From: Rhodocaloribacter litoris
GTDB lineage: Bacteria > Bacteroidota > Rhodothermia > Rhodothermales > ISCAR-4553
Assembly (NCBI RefSeq): GCF_011682235.2
Contig: NZ_CP076718.1
Location: 3,830,400 to 3,894,399, forward strand
DNA length: 64,000 nt
Direction of reading: 5' to 3'
Part shown: piece by piece, positions 44,615-53,585 of the stretch
Position numbering within the stretch: the stretch's first letter is position 1
Layout: each line of letters begins with the position of its first letter
Notes under the pieces: generated by a model
The model's database searches: none
The model's input: only the letters and a program-made list of their open reading frames with translations
Told to the model about the DNA's origin: nothing
Translations under genes and position numbers: made by a program

Positions 44615-45549
44615 CCGGCCTCGCCGGGTTCGTCCAGCCGGTGGCCGGTGTGGACCATGAACACGTCTTCGAGGGTGGGAGGGCGCACGGTGGCGCTGCG
44701 GATGGTGCTTCCGAAGGCATCGTAGAGCGTGGCGAGGAGGGTATGGGCCTCCGGATGCGAGAGCTGCACCTGCCCGCCGACGGGGCGGGCCGCGAGGCCG
44801 AAGCGCTCGCGGATCCGTGCGCAAAGGGCGACGGGGTCGTCCGCGGCCAGCCAGAGCGTCTCGGCGCCGAGGGCCGCCTTGAGGTCGGCGGGGGTGCCGA
44901 GGGCGACGAGCCGGCCCCGGTCCAGGAGGGCCAGGCGGTCGCAGGTCTCGGCTTCTTCGAGCAGGTGGGTTGCCAGAAGGATCGTGGTGTGCTCGTCGTG
45001 TCTGAGCCGGTCGATGGCGTTCCAGAAGGCGTGCCGGGCAGCGGGATCGAGGCCGGTGGAGGGCTCGTCCAGCAGGAGCAGACGCGGGGCGTGCAGCAAC
45101 CCCCGCACCAGGTCGACGCGGCGCCGGAGGCCGCCCGAGAGGGTCCCGGCCCGGTCACCGGCCCGGTCGGCCAGCCCGAAGCGGTTCAGCAGGGTGTCGA
45201 TCCGCCGGGTGCGGGTGTTGCCCCGGAGGCCGTAGAGGGCGGCGTGGAAGCGCAGGTTCTCGGTCACCGTCAGTTCGTCGTCGAGGGCGGGCTGCTGGAA
45301 GACCACGCCGAGCCGTCGCCGCACCGCATCCGGCCGGTGCACGCAGTCGAAGCCCAGGACGGATGCGGTGCCCTCGGTGGGAGGCAGGAGGGTCGAGAGG
45401 ATGCGGAAAAGCGTGGTCTTGCCGCTGCCGTTCGGGCCGAGCAGCCCGAACCGCTCACCTTCTTTCACCGAGAACGTCACATCGTTCAGGGCCGGGTGCT
45501 CTCCGTATCGGTGAGCGATGTGCTTGCATTCGACGGCCCACGCCGGCAT
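44611..45549 (-). CDS. ABC transporter ATPase (ABC-2 type exporter)
   Basis: The 312-residue protein has Walker A LLGPNGSGKTTLFRIL, Q-loop VVFQQPALDD, signature TLSGGLRRRVDLVRG, Walker B LLLLDEPSTGLDP and an H-loop ATHLLEEAE. A C-terminal ~90-residue extension with ETLWLAADDPVALCARIRER is common in DrrA/CcmA-like ATPases. It powers the permease whose gene overlaps it by four bases. It lies 39 bases after ctaB, suggesting a role tied to cytochrome oxidase assembly. Confidence 0.94.
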   Translation of the reverse strand: MPAWAVECKHIAHRYGEHPALNDVTFSVKEGERFGLLGPNGSGKTTLFRILSTLLPPTEGTASVLGFDCVHRPDAVRRRLGVVFQQPALDDELTVTENLRFHAALYGLRGNTRTRRIDTLLNRFGLADRAGDRAGTLSGGLRRRVDLVRGLLHAPRLLLLDEPSTGLDPAARHAFWNAIDRLRHDEHTTILLATHLLEEAETCDRLALLDRGRLVALGTPADLKAALGAETLWLAADDPVALCARIRERFGLAARPVGGQVQLSHPEAHTLLATLYDAFGSTIRSATVRPPTLEDVFMVHTGHRLDEPGEAG

Positions 45550-45588
45550 CGGCAGAACGCGTTGTGTTGCGCGACGGAAAACGGCAGG

Positions 45589-46557
45589 TTACAGGAGCCA
45601 GGCCAGCAACCGGTCCAGGACGATACACCCGACGAGGAGGGGGATGTAGCGTATCGAGGCCAGGAGCACGCTCCGGGCGTGGGCGCTGGTGGGAGCGGCA
45701 TAGAAGCGGAAGACGGGCCGCAGGAAGCCGAGGCCGAGCAGGAAGGCACCTGCAAAGTAGGGCCATCCGGCGGCGCCCATCAGGGGAGGGGCCAGGCTGG
45801 CAAGCAGCATGAGGAGGGAAAAGAACAGGGTCTGCCGCACCGTCGAGCGCCCGCCCGGCTCGACGACGGGGAGCATCGCGTAGCCCGCGCGGGCGTAGTC
45901 CTTGCGATACATCCAGGCCAGGGCGAAGAAGTGGGGCATCTGCCAGCAGACCAGCACGGCGAAGAGGGCCCAGCCGGCCGCGCCCGGATGGCCGGTCGCC
46001 GCCGTGTAGCCTCCCAGGGCGGGCAGGGCGCCGGGCAAGGTGCCGACCAGGGTGTTGTACTTCGTGACCCGCTTGAGCGGGGTGTAGACGTACAGATAGA
46101 GGACAACCGTCAGGGCGGCCAGGACGCCCGTGAGCGGGTTCGTCAGCGGGCAGAGGATGGCCAGCCCGGCCGCCACGAGCACGGTGCCGAACGTACGGGC
46201 CCTCTCCGGGGCGATGCGTCCCGTAACCAGCGGGCGCCGGGCCGTGCGCCGCATCCGGGCATCGAGGTCCCGTTCCAGGTAGTGGTTGAGCACCCCGCTG
46301 CCCCCGGCGGTGAGGGATACCCCTGCCAGGGTGGCCAGCAGCCGCCAGCCGTCGAGCGTCTCCGGAGAGCCCAGGAAGAAGCCCGCGAGGGCGGAGACGG
46401 CCACCAGAAAGGTGATCTCCGGCTTCGTCAGCGCCAGGTAGTCCCGCCAGAGGGGGACGGCGGCATCGAGGGAGGTGCCGTCGGTCAGGGCGGAAACCGC
46501 CGGAACAGCCCCTTCAGAGGGGAGGTCGGGCTCGTAGCGTCGCGATAACGTGGGCAT
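45589..46557 (-). CDS. ctaB: Protoheme IX farnesyltransferase (haem O synthase)
   Basis: The protein is ~322 residues from ATG 46557; an upstream ATG at 46596 would add 13. It is a UbiA-type prenyltransferase with Asp-rich motif NHYLERDLDARMRRTARRPL and YTPLKRVTKYNTLVGTLPGA, plus the CWQMPHFFALAWMYRKDY segment specific to CtaB/CyoE. About nine helices are visible. It farnesylates haem B to haem O, the precursor of haem A made by the neighbouring ctaA product. Confidence 0.95.
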   Translation of the reverse strand: MPTLSRRYEPDLPSEGAVPAVSALTDGTSLDAAVPLWRDYLALTKPEITFLVAVSALAGFFLGSPETLDGWRLLATLAGVSLTAGGSGVLNHYLERDLDARMRRTARRPLVTGRIAPERARTFGTVLVAAGLAILCPLTNPLTGVLAALTVVLYLYVYTPLKRVTKYNTLVGTLPGALPALGGYTAATGHPGAAGWALFAVLVCWQMPHFFALAWMYRKDYARAGYAMLPVVEPGGRSTVRQTLFFSLLMLLASLAPPLMGAAGWPYFAGAFLLGLGFLRPVFRFYAAPTSAHARSVLLASIRYIPLLVGCIVLDRLLAWLL

Positions 46558-46621
46558 GCGGGAGGGTTCGGGTAAGGTGGAGCCCAAGGTAAGCATCCGG
46601 GAAACAAGAGGAAAGCCCGGC

Positions 46622-47578
46622 TCATCCGGCGCTCCGGGGCTGGAGGGCCGGAGGAACCGGTTCGACGGCCGGGGTGGCCAGGGTCGCGGCCCCCAGCAAC
46701 ACCAGGGCGATCCAGAGCAGATCCGCCACGAACAGGTGGACGAGCTGCATCCAGACGGGCGCGAGCAGATAGACGTTAATCAACCCACCGAGAAACTGGA
46801 TCGAAAAAAGCAACAGCACGGCGCGCACCAGGCGCTGGACGGCGGGGCCGGGATGCACCAGCACCAGGTGCCGGGCCAGAAACAGGAGGTAGGCACCGAA
46901 AAGGACGGCCAGCAGCGGATGCCAGAGGCGGAGCCGTTCCAGGAAGTGGGCCGTATCCGAAGTGTGGCGCTGGAGGCCCTCGGCGAGCGACTCGGGGCGG
47001 AACAGGGTGTCGCCCAGCGCCGTGACGGCACCCGTGGTGCCGAGCACCAGCATACCGGCCACGGCCGCACCCAGGAGCCATGCCGTCTCCCCCTGCCCGC
47101 GCAGCCGGAGCGGCGGGCCGCCGGAGGCCCACCAGGCCGTCAGCACGAGCACGGCCACCAGGATGAGCGTGTTGTTCAGATGGAGCGCCATCGAGATCAC
47201 CCGGCCCAGCGAGGCGTCGTGCGCCACCCACTCGAAAAGTACGAGCGCGGCCCCGATGGCGCCTTCGAGCAGCATGAAGACCAGCGAGAGCACCGCCCCG
47301 TGCCGCACCCGGTGCCCCCTCGGATACCGGCGGAAGGCCCATACCAGCAGCCCGATCACGAGTAACCCCGAAAACGCGCTCGTCAGGCGGTGTGAGAGTT
47401 CGATGAGCGTCTCCACCTCCGGGGCCCGGGGCACCACCTCCCCGTTGCACAGCGGCCAGTGGCTCCCGCAGCCCGCCCCCGACCCCGTGGCCCGTACGAA
47501 GGCCCCCCACAGGATCACCAGCAGGACATAACCCACCACGGCCCAGGCATACCTGGCAAACCCGTTGCCCTTCCTCAT
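46622..47578 (-). CDS. ctaA: Haem A synthase (COX15/CtaA)
   Basis: The 318-residue membrane protein has eight hydrophobic helices and the four conserved haem-ligand histidines in IELSHRLTSAFSG, ALHLNNTLIL, RLWHPLLAV and QLVHLFVADL. CGSHWPLCNGEVVP supplies the typical external Cys pair. It oxidises haem O to haem A for aa3-type oxidases, after the haem O synthase encoded 64 bases downstream. It heads the minus-strand run ending in rlmN. Confidence 0.95.
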   Translation of the reverse strand: MRKGNGFARYAWAVVGYVLLVILWGAFVRATGSGAGCGSHWPLCNGEVVPRAPEVETLIELSHRLTSAFSGLLVIGLLVWAFRRYPRGHRVRHGAVLSLVFMLLEGAIGAALVLFEWVAHDASLGRVISMALHLNNTLILVAVLVLTAWWASGGPPLRLRGQGETAWLLGAAVAGMLVLGTTGAVTALGDTLFRPESLAEGLQRHTSDTAHFLERLRLWHPLLAVLFGAYLLFLARHLVLVHPGPAVQRLVRAVLLLFSIQFLGGLINVYLLAPVWMQLVHLFVADLLWIALVLLGAATLATPAVEPVPPALQPRSAG

Positions 47579-47830
47579 GACCCCCGGCGCGGCTGAAGAT
47601 GAACGCAGACAAGACGCGGAAAAACCGGCACGGTAGACCGCCCTTCGCATCAGCGCGGAAGGTACGGAGGGACCGCCGGGCTGTTCCGTTAAAAGGTGTT
47701 GAACCGGAGGGATGGATGGTGGATCACGATGCGCTGCAGCACGGGGTCCATCTCGCGCCGTTAAAAGGTGTTGAACCGGAGGGATGGATGGTGGGGGGTG
47801 AGGCGGGAAGGCGGCGCGTATTTCGCGGCG
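47579..47830. other. Intergenic region with a direct repeat
   Basis: Upstream of ctaA this stretch contains the 37-bp direct repeat described separately and no convincing coding region. It is likely to hold the ctaA promoter. Confidence 0.35.
47686..47794. repeat. 37-bp direct repeat, two copies, 72-bp period
   Basis: Identical 37-base copies at 47686-47722 and 47758-47794 start CCGTTAAAAGGTGTTGAACC and end GGATGGATGGTGG. The 35-base spacer is unrelated. Period 72 keeps a reading frame (plus-strand text LKGVEPEGWMV), and GGAGGGATGG looks like a ribosome site, but neither strand shows a clear gene. Confidence 0.8.
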
Positions 47831-48046
47831 TCAGGCCACGCTCCCCCTGCTCGCCCGGTGCATGGCGTGCAGCAGCAGGGCGTTGGTCGAACAGGGAACC
47901 GGTTCGCCGGGCATATGGTGCCGGAAGGACGGGGCCGTCCGGCGATCTTCGAGCGGGACCTGCGGCGGGGGTACCCGGATCGAAGCCGCGAGGTCGGCCA
48001 GGGCACCCGGCAGCAGGGCGGCAAGGTGGAAGCAGCCTGTCTTCAT
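47831..48046 (-). CDS. Possible small protein, 71 residues
   Basis: A minus-strand frame starting MKTGCFHLAALLPGALADLA has the high third-position GC of genuine genes here, but no family is recognised and no ribosome site is obvious. A longer version could start at the ATG at 48160. It lies between the direct repeat and the metY terminator. Treat as tentative. Confidence 0.3.
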   Translation of the reverse strand: MKTGCFHLAALLPGALADLAASIRVPPPQVPLEDRRTAPSFRHHMPGEPVPCSTNALLLHAMHRASRGSVA

Positions 48047-48184
48047 GGGCGTGGCGGGAAAGAATGAAAAAGAACCTCGCCGCAAGGTAGGCGGGGGGCG
48101 TGACAGCCATACGTCACAGGTGGTCACCGGACCTTGCGAATTTTGAACTTCGTTTTCCATGCAGGACCCGCGTTCCCTGAAGCA

Positions 48185-48217
48185 GAAAGGGACGGGCTGC
48201 CGGAGCCCGTCCCTTTC
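48185..48217 (-). terminator. Rho-independent terminator of metA-metY
   Basis: GAAAGGGACGGGCT (48185-48198) and AGCCCGTCCCTTTC (48204-48217) make a perfect 14-bp stem with a five-base loop. It lies 27 bases beyond the metY stop on the minus strand. The T run is inside the stem end (CCCTTTC), so it should also act on plus-strand transcripts. Confidence 0.85.
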
Positions 48218-48243
48218 GTGCGATGCGTTGCGGGTATGTGAGA

Positions 48244-49521
48244 TCAGGACTGCGATGCGGCCAGCGCCTGTTCCAGGTCGGCCAGGAGGTCGTCGATGTG
48301 CTCGATGCCGATGCACAGGCGAATCATGTCCGGCGTGACCCCGGCGGCCCGCTGCTCCTCCTCGTTCAGCTGGCGGTGCGTCGTCGAGGCCGGGTGAGCG
48401 GCCAGCGAGCGTACGTCCCCGATGTTCACCAGGCGCTTGAAGAGCTTGAGCGCGTCATAGCACTTGACGCCTGCTTCGTAGCCTCCTTTCACCCCGAAGG
48501 AGAGCAGGGCCGAGGGGCGGCCGTTCGTGTACTTTTTCGCCAGTTCGTAGTAGGGCGAGTCCGGCAGGCCGGCGTACTGCACCCAGGCTACGGCCGGGTG
48601 GTCGTTGAGATAGCGGGCCACGGCCAGCGCGTTGTCGACGTGGCGCTCCATGCGCAGCGGCAGCGTCTCGATGCCCTGCAGGATCAGGAAGGCGTTAAAG
48701 GGGCTGATGGCCGAGCCGGTGTTGCGCAGCGGCACGGTCCGGGCCCGGGCGATGTAGGCCGCCGGGCCGAACGCTTCCGTGTAGACGACCCCGTGGTAGG
48801 CCGGCTCGGGCCGGGTGAGCATCGGGTAGCGGTCGGCGTGGTCGGCCCACGGGAACGTGCCGCCGTCGACGATGACGCCGCCGAGCGACGTGCCGTGCCC
48901 GCCCATGTACTTGGTCAGCGAGTGCACGACGATGTCGGCGCCGTAGTCGATGGGCTTGATGAGCACGGGCGTGGCGACGGTGTTGTCCACGATGAGCGGC
49001 ACGCCGTTGCGGTGCGCCATCGCGGCCAGCGCTTCGAGGTCCACGATGTTGCCGGCCGGGTTGCCGATGCTCTCGCAGTAGACCGCCGCCGTCTTCTCGT
49101 CGATGAGCCGCTCGAGGCTTTCGGGGCGGTCGTCATCGGCGAAGCGCACCTCGATGCCCTGCTTGGGCAGCATGCCGGCGAAGAGGGTGTAGGTGCCGCC
49201 GTAGAGCAGCGGCACGGTCACGATGTTGCTGCCCGCCTCGGCGATGGTGAGGATGGCATAGTTGACGGCGGCGCTGCCGGCGCTGGTAGCCAGGGCCGCC
49301 ACACCGTGTTCGAGCTGCGCCACCCGCTCCTCCAGCACCGCCTGCGTCGGGTTCATGATGCGGGTGTAGATGTTGCCGGGCACCTCCAGGTTGAAGAGCG
49401 CGGCCCCGTGAGCGGCATCGTCGAAGGCGTAGGCGACGGTCTGGTAGATGGGAACGGCGATGGCGTTGGTAGCCTGGTCGTGCTCCCATCCGCCGTGGAT
49501 GGAGATCGTCTCGTCGTGCAT
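48244..49521 (-). CDS. metY: O-acetylhomoserine sulfhydrylase (MetY)
   Basis: The 425-residue PLP enzyme carries the active-site Lys in VVHSLTKYMGGHGTSLGG and the family marks IYTRIMNPTQAVLEERVAQL and SIGNPAGNIVDLEALAAMAH. The C-terminus AAHPASTTHRQLNEEEQRAA and IGIEHIDDLLADLEQAL is typical of MetY. It makes homocysteine from O-acetylhomoserine and sulphide. It lies 21 bases after metA, forming a methionine operon closed by a strong terminator. Confidence 0.95.
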   Translation of the reverse strand: MHDETISIHGGWEHDQATNAIAVPIYQTVAYAFDDAAHGAALFNLEVPGNIYTRIMNPTQAVLEERVAQLEHGVAALATSAGSAAVNYAILTIAEAGSNIVTVPLLYGGTYTLFAGMLPKQGIEVRFADDDRPESLERLIDEKTAAVYCESIGNPAGNIVDLEALAAMAHRNGVPLIVDNTVATPVLIKPIDYGADIVVHSLTKYMGGHGTSLGGVIVDGGTFPWADHADRYPMLTRPEPAYHGVVYTEAFGPAAYIARARTVPLRNTGSAISPFNAFLILQGIETLPLRMERHVDNALAVARYLNDHPAVAWVQYAGLPDSPYYELAKKYTNGRPSALLSFGVKGGYEAGVKCYDALKLFKRLVNIGDVRSLAAHPASTTHRQLNEEEQRAAGVTPDMIRLCIGIEHIDDLLADLEQALAASQS

Positions 49522-49542
49522 GCGGTTTTCGGTTTGAGGGGG

Positions 49543-50637
49543 TTATCGGGATGTTCCTCCGGGTTTGCGTCGTTGCCGGAGGCCGAGCGGGTCCTCCGGG
49601 TCGATCCCCGGCTTGAAGGGCGTGTGTCGGTCGAGGTCGGTCACGCGGTAGACCAGGCCCAGCCAGTTGTTGAAAAGGGCCTTGGCCGTGTCGCCCCAGG
49701 TGTTATCGAGGTGGGGCAGGAACGCGTCCTCGGGGAAGGGCGGCGGTTCGATACCCAGCCGCCGGGCGCGTTCCGCCTCCTCGCGGTACCGGTCGGCGAG
49801 GGCGGCGGCTTCGGGGGGGAAGTAGTGTTCGGGATAGGGCGGGTAGTCGTCCCGCTCCCGGCGGACGTAGCGGAAGACCTCGCGCTTGTATTCCTTGAGC
49901 AGGCTGTTGGTGTCGTACTCCGGGTGTCCCTGCAGGTAGACGAAGCGCAGGTGGTCCGGGCTGACGGCCATGTGGACGCCCGCCTCGGCGCTTTCAACCA
50001 GCACCACCAGCCCCGCCGCCTCGAGCTGTGCCCGCGTGACCTCGTTCCAGCGGGAGTGGGGCACGTCGAACCGCGTGTTGACGTCGGCCAGAAGGGGATG
50101 CCGGCCCGTGATGCGGTGCGCGTACACGCCCCATTGCTTGCGGGGCAGCCGCTGCCGGTCGATGCCGTGGAAAACCTTCAGCAGGGCGTGGGTGGCCAGG
50201 CAGGAACACAGCACGGAGGTGACGTGCTCGCGGGCCCAGGCGATGACCTCCACGAGCGGCTCCCAGAACGGCTCCTGGTCCAGCAGGGGCCGCGCCACGT
50301 TGGCGCCGGTGATGATGAGCGCGTCCAGCCCTTCTTCCTTCAGGGTCTCAAAGTCTTCGTAGTAGGCGTCGAGGTAGGCGCGGGCCTCGGGGGAGCGGGG
50401 CAGCCCCGGCACCGTGAAGGGGTGCACGAAGAACTGCACGATCTTGTTACATCCCCCGATGAGCCGCATGAATTGCCGCTCGCTTACCTGCAGGGCCGCG
50501 TCGGGCATCATGTTCAGCAGCCCGATGTGCAACTCGCGGATGTCCTGGTGCAGGGCGTACTCCAGCGGCAGGACGTCCTGTCCGGCGTGACGCAGCTGGT
50601 CGAAGGTGGGCAGGGGGGAGTGGGCCACGAGCGGCAT
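49543..50637 (-). CDS. metA: Homoserine O-acyltransferase (MetA)
   Basis: The 364-residue protein is MetA-family: LHIGLLNMMPDAALQVSERQ, the catalytic Cys146 in SVLCSCLATHALLK, and YLQGHPEYDTNSLLKEYKRE with the catalytic His and Glu. Start ATG 50637 follows GGAGG. Alignment with E. coli MetA places Ala115 at the position that is Gly in succinyl- and Glu in acetyl-transferases, so the acyl donor is uncertain. The adjacent metY suggests acetylation, but MetY enzymes can be promiscuous. Confidence 0.92.
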   Translation of the reverse strand: MPLVAHSPLPTFDQLRHAGQDVLPLEYALHQDIRELHIGLLNMMPDAALQVSERQFMRLIGGCNKIVQFFVHPFTVPGLPRSPEARAYLDAYYEDFETLKEEGLDALIITGANVARPLLDQEPFWEPLVEVIAWAREHVTSVLCSCLATHALLKVFHGIDRQRLPRKQWGVYAHRITGRHPLLADVNTRFDVPHSRWNEVTRAQLEAAGLVVLVESAEAGVHMAVSPDHLRFVYLQGHPEYDTNSLLKEYKREVFRYVRRERDDYPPYPEHYFPPEAAALADRYREEAERARRLGIEPPPFPEDAFLPHLDNTWGDTAKALFNNWLGLVYRVTDLDRHTPFKPGIDPEDPLGLRQRRKPGGTSR

Positions 50638-50924
50638 AGCGGTGTCCTCCGGGAAGCCAGGAGAATACGGCACGGTTGTACCGGCGGAACCCTGCTCGTA
50701 GTCGCCGCAGGTAGGCGTGGAACGAATCAGGACCGGCCGGGCTCCACCGGTCTTGCGATGCTTCGGCCCGAAGATACGTATCGCGCTCCGGTCCGGAAGG
50801 CGCCGGTCGTTGAAGAGCGCGTAAACTAACCGGTTCGGTACCGCTTCCAGGGTTTCGGGGGCTTTTCAGGCTTCACCCGGGATCGGTTTCGCTCGTCACG
50901 CCGCCAGCGACGATGCCCCCGGCC

Positions 50925-52505
50925 CTATCGATGCTCCTTCGCCCGTGCGTAGATCGTGTAGGGGCCGTAGGCCAGGGGCGGTGGGGGCGCGCCCTCGGGA
51001 CAGGCGTAACCGGCGGCGTGCGGGCAGAAGGTGCCCAGCGAGGTAAGCCCGATGGCGCGGAGGCTGCTATCCGCCGTTTTGCCGAGCCGGTCGTGCTCGA
51101 ACACGGCGAAGTCGATCCGGTCGAACAGTTCGGTGAGGTGCCGGCGGGCGGCGGGATTGTTGCCCACGATTTCCCAGTTTGGGGCATAGAGGTGCCAGCC
51201 GAGGGGGCGCCCGGGGAAGTAGAGCGGGAAGGTGCGGTCCAGGTAGACGCGGTGTGGGCCTTCCCCGATGACCTCCCGGCTCATCCGGTAGAGGCCGGCC
51301 GGGTCGCGGGCGTCGGCCTGCCGGAACGTGAGGAGGGGACGGGCGACGAGGGAGACGGCGACGGCCCATCCTGTGAGCCCGAGGGCCGCGAGCCGGAGGC
51401 CCCGGCGGGTCGTCGTGGCGGCCGGGCTCTCGAAGGCGGGGGCGATCAGCAGCGCGGCCGCCGGGGCCAGGTAGGGCAGCAGGTAGAGGACGCGGCCGCT
51501 GTAGATGAGCGTCAGGGAGACGAGCACGTAGCCGCCCAGCAGGGCCAGGGCCATCCCACCCGCCCGGCGGACGAGCAAGCCGGCCAGGCCGGCCAGCACC
51601 AGCGGGGCCGATGGCAGGAGCACGCCGGCGACGTCGTCCACACGCAGCAGGCGCCGGAGCAGGCCCTGGAGCGGGGCGCCCGTGCCGGCGCTGGAGGCCA
51701 GGAACAGGCGGGCGTCCTCGATCAGCATCGCGGCGGTGGGGAGCAGGGGCAGCAGGGCCACGAGGGCGGCCAGCAGACTGCCGCCGGCGAAGGCGCCCAG
51801 CCGCCGGGTGACCCCGGCCGGTCCTTCCCGGCGGAGCGCGCCGTGCAGCAGGGGGATGAGTTCGAGCAAGATCAGCGGGTAGAGAATGACGGCCGACTGC
51901 CACAGGAGCGGCGCCAGCGCGGTCAGGGCACCGGCCAGGGCCAGGCGAGCCTGCGATCGGTACGGCGGAGCTTCATCCGCACGGCGGAGCAGCAGGCAGG
52001 CCGCCAGGGCAGCGGCCATGGCCCAGCCGTCCACCCGTCCCCCCTTGTAGCTCTTGACCATCAGCGGGTCGAGCAGGAAGGCCAGGGCAGTCATGAGCGC
52101 GGCCGCCGCGGGGAGGCGCCGGGCCAGGAGCCAGGCGAGCAGGGCCGAGGCCGCCAGGAACGCCCCCAGCAGGGCCGCCAGCCGTGAGCCCGCCGGAGAG
52201 CCCCCGGCCAGCCGGTAGCCGGCCTCGTGCACGAGCGGCGCCACGTAGGACCACACCCGGATGGGTCGCCCGGTCGTCGGCGACCACTTCGCCGACCAGG
52301 CGCTCTCCGGCTCCAGCACCAGCCGCCCGAAATCGACCTGCTGCACCTCGTCCTGCCATAGCGGGGGCGACGTCGTGAGCGTGAGCAGGTGGACGGCCAG
52401 CACGAGGGCCAGCAGGCCGGTCCAGAGGCGCCAGGGATGCCGCATCGTCCAGGGACCGGAGCGGACACCGCGCGCCGGGTGAAGAGGGCCGGAAGGGGCG
52501 TTCAT
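50925..52505 (-). CDS. GT39-like membrane glycosyltransferase
   Basis: The 526-residue protein has about eleven hydrophobic helices. After the first helix comes PPLWQDEVQQVDFGRL, whose Asp-Glu is the catalytic acidic pair of dolichol-phosphate-mannose-type (GT39/GT83) transferases. Later loops include DPLMVKSYKGGRVDG. Its ATG overlaps the stop of the upstream GT2 gene (ATGA), so the two are coupled. It probably transfers a sugar from a lipid-linked donor, made by the GT2 partner, to an acceptor outside the membrane. Acceptor unknown. Confidence 0.85.
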   Translation of the reverse strand: MNAPSGPLHPARGVRSGPWTMRHPWRLWTGLLALVLAVHLLTLTTSPPLWQDEVQQVDFGRLVLEPESAWSAKWSPTTGRPIRVWSYVAPLVHEAGYRLAGGSPAGSRLAALLGAFLAASALLAWLLARRLPAAAALMTALAFLLDPLMVKSYKGGRVDGWAMAAALAACLLLRRADEAPPYRSQARLALAGALTALAPLLWQSAVILYPLILLELIPLLHGALRREGPAGVTRRLGAFAGGSLLAALVALLPLLPTAAMLIEDARLFLASSAGTGAPLQGLLRRLLRVDDVAGVLLPSAPLVLAGLAGLLVRRAGGMALALLGGYVLVSLTLIYSGRVLYLLPYLAPAAALLIAPAFESPAATTTRRGLRLAALGLTGWAVAVSLVARPLLTFRQADARDPAGLYRMSREVIGEGPHRVYLDRTFPLYFPGRPLGWHLYAPNWEIVGNNPAARRHLTELFDRIDFAVFEHDRLGKTADSSLRAIGLTSLGTFCPHAAGYACPEGAPPPPLAYGPYTIYARAKEHR

Positions 52506-53494
52506 GGCAGGCCGGCGGCGTCGGTGGGAGCGGCTTCGGAGGCGGCGGGCAGGGAGGGCGACCGGGGCAGGGTCTCGCGGATGACGGACCGGGGCCGGCG
52601 TTTGACTTCCTCGTAGATCCGGGCCAGGTAGAGGCCAATGACGCCCAGGCTGAGCATCAGCAGGCTGCCGATGATTTCCAGCAGCAGGATGACCGTGGTG
52701 AAGCCTTCCACGGCCTGGCCCATCCACCATTGCACGAACACCTTCGTACCCAGGACCAGCGCGAAGACCAGAAAGAGCAGCCCCGCCAGGGTGATCAGCT
52801 GGAGCGGCAGCGTCGAGAACGACGTGATGGAACGGGTGAAGAAGGCCGCCAGCTTCGGGAAGCTCCACTTTGAGCGGCCCTGCGCACGTTCGGGCACGGA
52901 GAAGGGGATCTGGAGGCGTTCGAAACCCATCCAGGCCACCAGTCCCCGGAAGAACAGGTTGCGTTCTTCGAGCCGGAGGAGCTGGTCCACCGCACGGCGG
53001 TCCAGGAGCTTGAAGTCGGAGGAGCGTTCCAGGCCGAAGCCGGAGAGCCGGTTCATCAGGGTGTAGAAGGCCCGGGCGCCGAGGCGGTGAAGGAGTTTTT
53101 CGTTGCCGCGGTCCATCTTGATCGCCTCCACGACCTCGACCCCGGTCTGTTGCCACAGTTCGATCATACGGGGGATGAGGGCCGGCGGGTGCTGAAGGTC
53201 GCCGTCCATGACGAGCACGGCCTGCCCACGGGCCTGTGCGAGCCCGGCCCACAGGGCGGCCTCCTTGCCGAAATTGCGGGTCAGCCGGATCCCGCGCACA
53301 CCGGTGCGGTCGTCGCAGACCTGCCGGATGAAGGCCCAGGTGTCGTCCTGCGAGCCGTCGTCGACGAAGAGGATCTCGTGCGAGGGTGCGCAGGCCCGAA
53401 GGGGCGGCTCCACGGCGCGCAGCACATCCAGCACGCCGGCGCCCTCGTTGTACACCGGTATCACGACGGAAAGCAGGATGGACGGGGAAGGCAT
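52502..53494 (-). CDS. GT2 polyprenyl-phosphate sugar transferase with C-terminal helices
   Basis: The 330-residue protein has SVVIPVYNEGAGVLDVLRAV, EILFVDDGSQDDTW and VMDGDLQHPPALIPRM, the nucleotide-sugar and metal-binding motifs of DPM1/GtrB/ArnC-like enzymes. Two transmembrane helices near the C-terminus (residues ~230-300) match the GtrB type. It would make a polyprenyl-phosphate sugar for the GT39-like partner, whose start codon overlaps its stop. I start at MPSPSILLSVVI. Confidence 0.92.
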   Translation of the reverse strand: MPSPSILLSVVIPVYNEGAGVLDVLRAVEPPLRACAPSHEILFVDDGSQDDTWAFIRQVCDDRTGVRGIRLTRNFGKEAALWAGLAQARGQAVLVMDGDLQHPPALIPRMIELWQQTGVEVVEAIKMDRGNEKLLHRLGARAFYTLMNRLSGFGLERSSDFKLLDRRAVDQLLRLEERNLFFRGLVAWMGFERLQIPFSVPERAQGRSKWSFPKLAAFFTRSITSFSTLPLQLITLAGLLFLVFALVLGTKVFVQWWMGQAVEGFTTVILLLEIIGSLLMLSLGVIGLYLARIYEEVKRRPRSVIRETLPRSPSLPAASEAAPTDAAGLP

Positions 53495-53585
53495 CGGGCG
53501 GCGGGCGGAGAAACGACGGGACACGGGGGCGGGATCGGCAGGCCCACCGGTAAATATAATGCCCCGAACCTTCATCCGAAGGTCG

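Noticed and set aside
50638-50924. SAM riboswitch upstream of metA
   Set aside because: The leader has a small ACCGG/CCGGT hairpin, but I could not fit the conserved SAM-I or SAM-II core. A covariance-model search would settle it.
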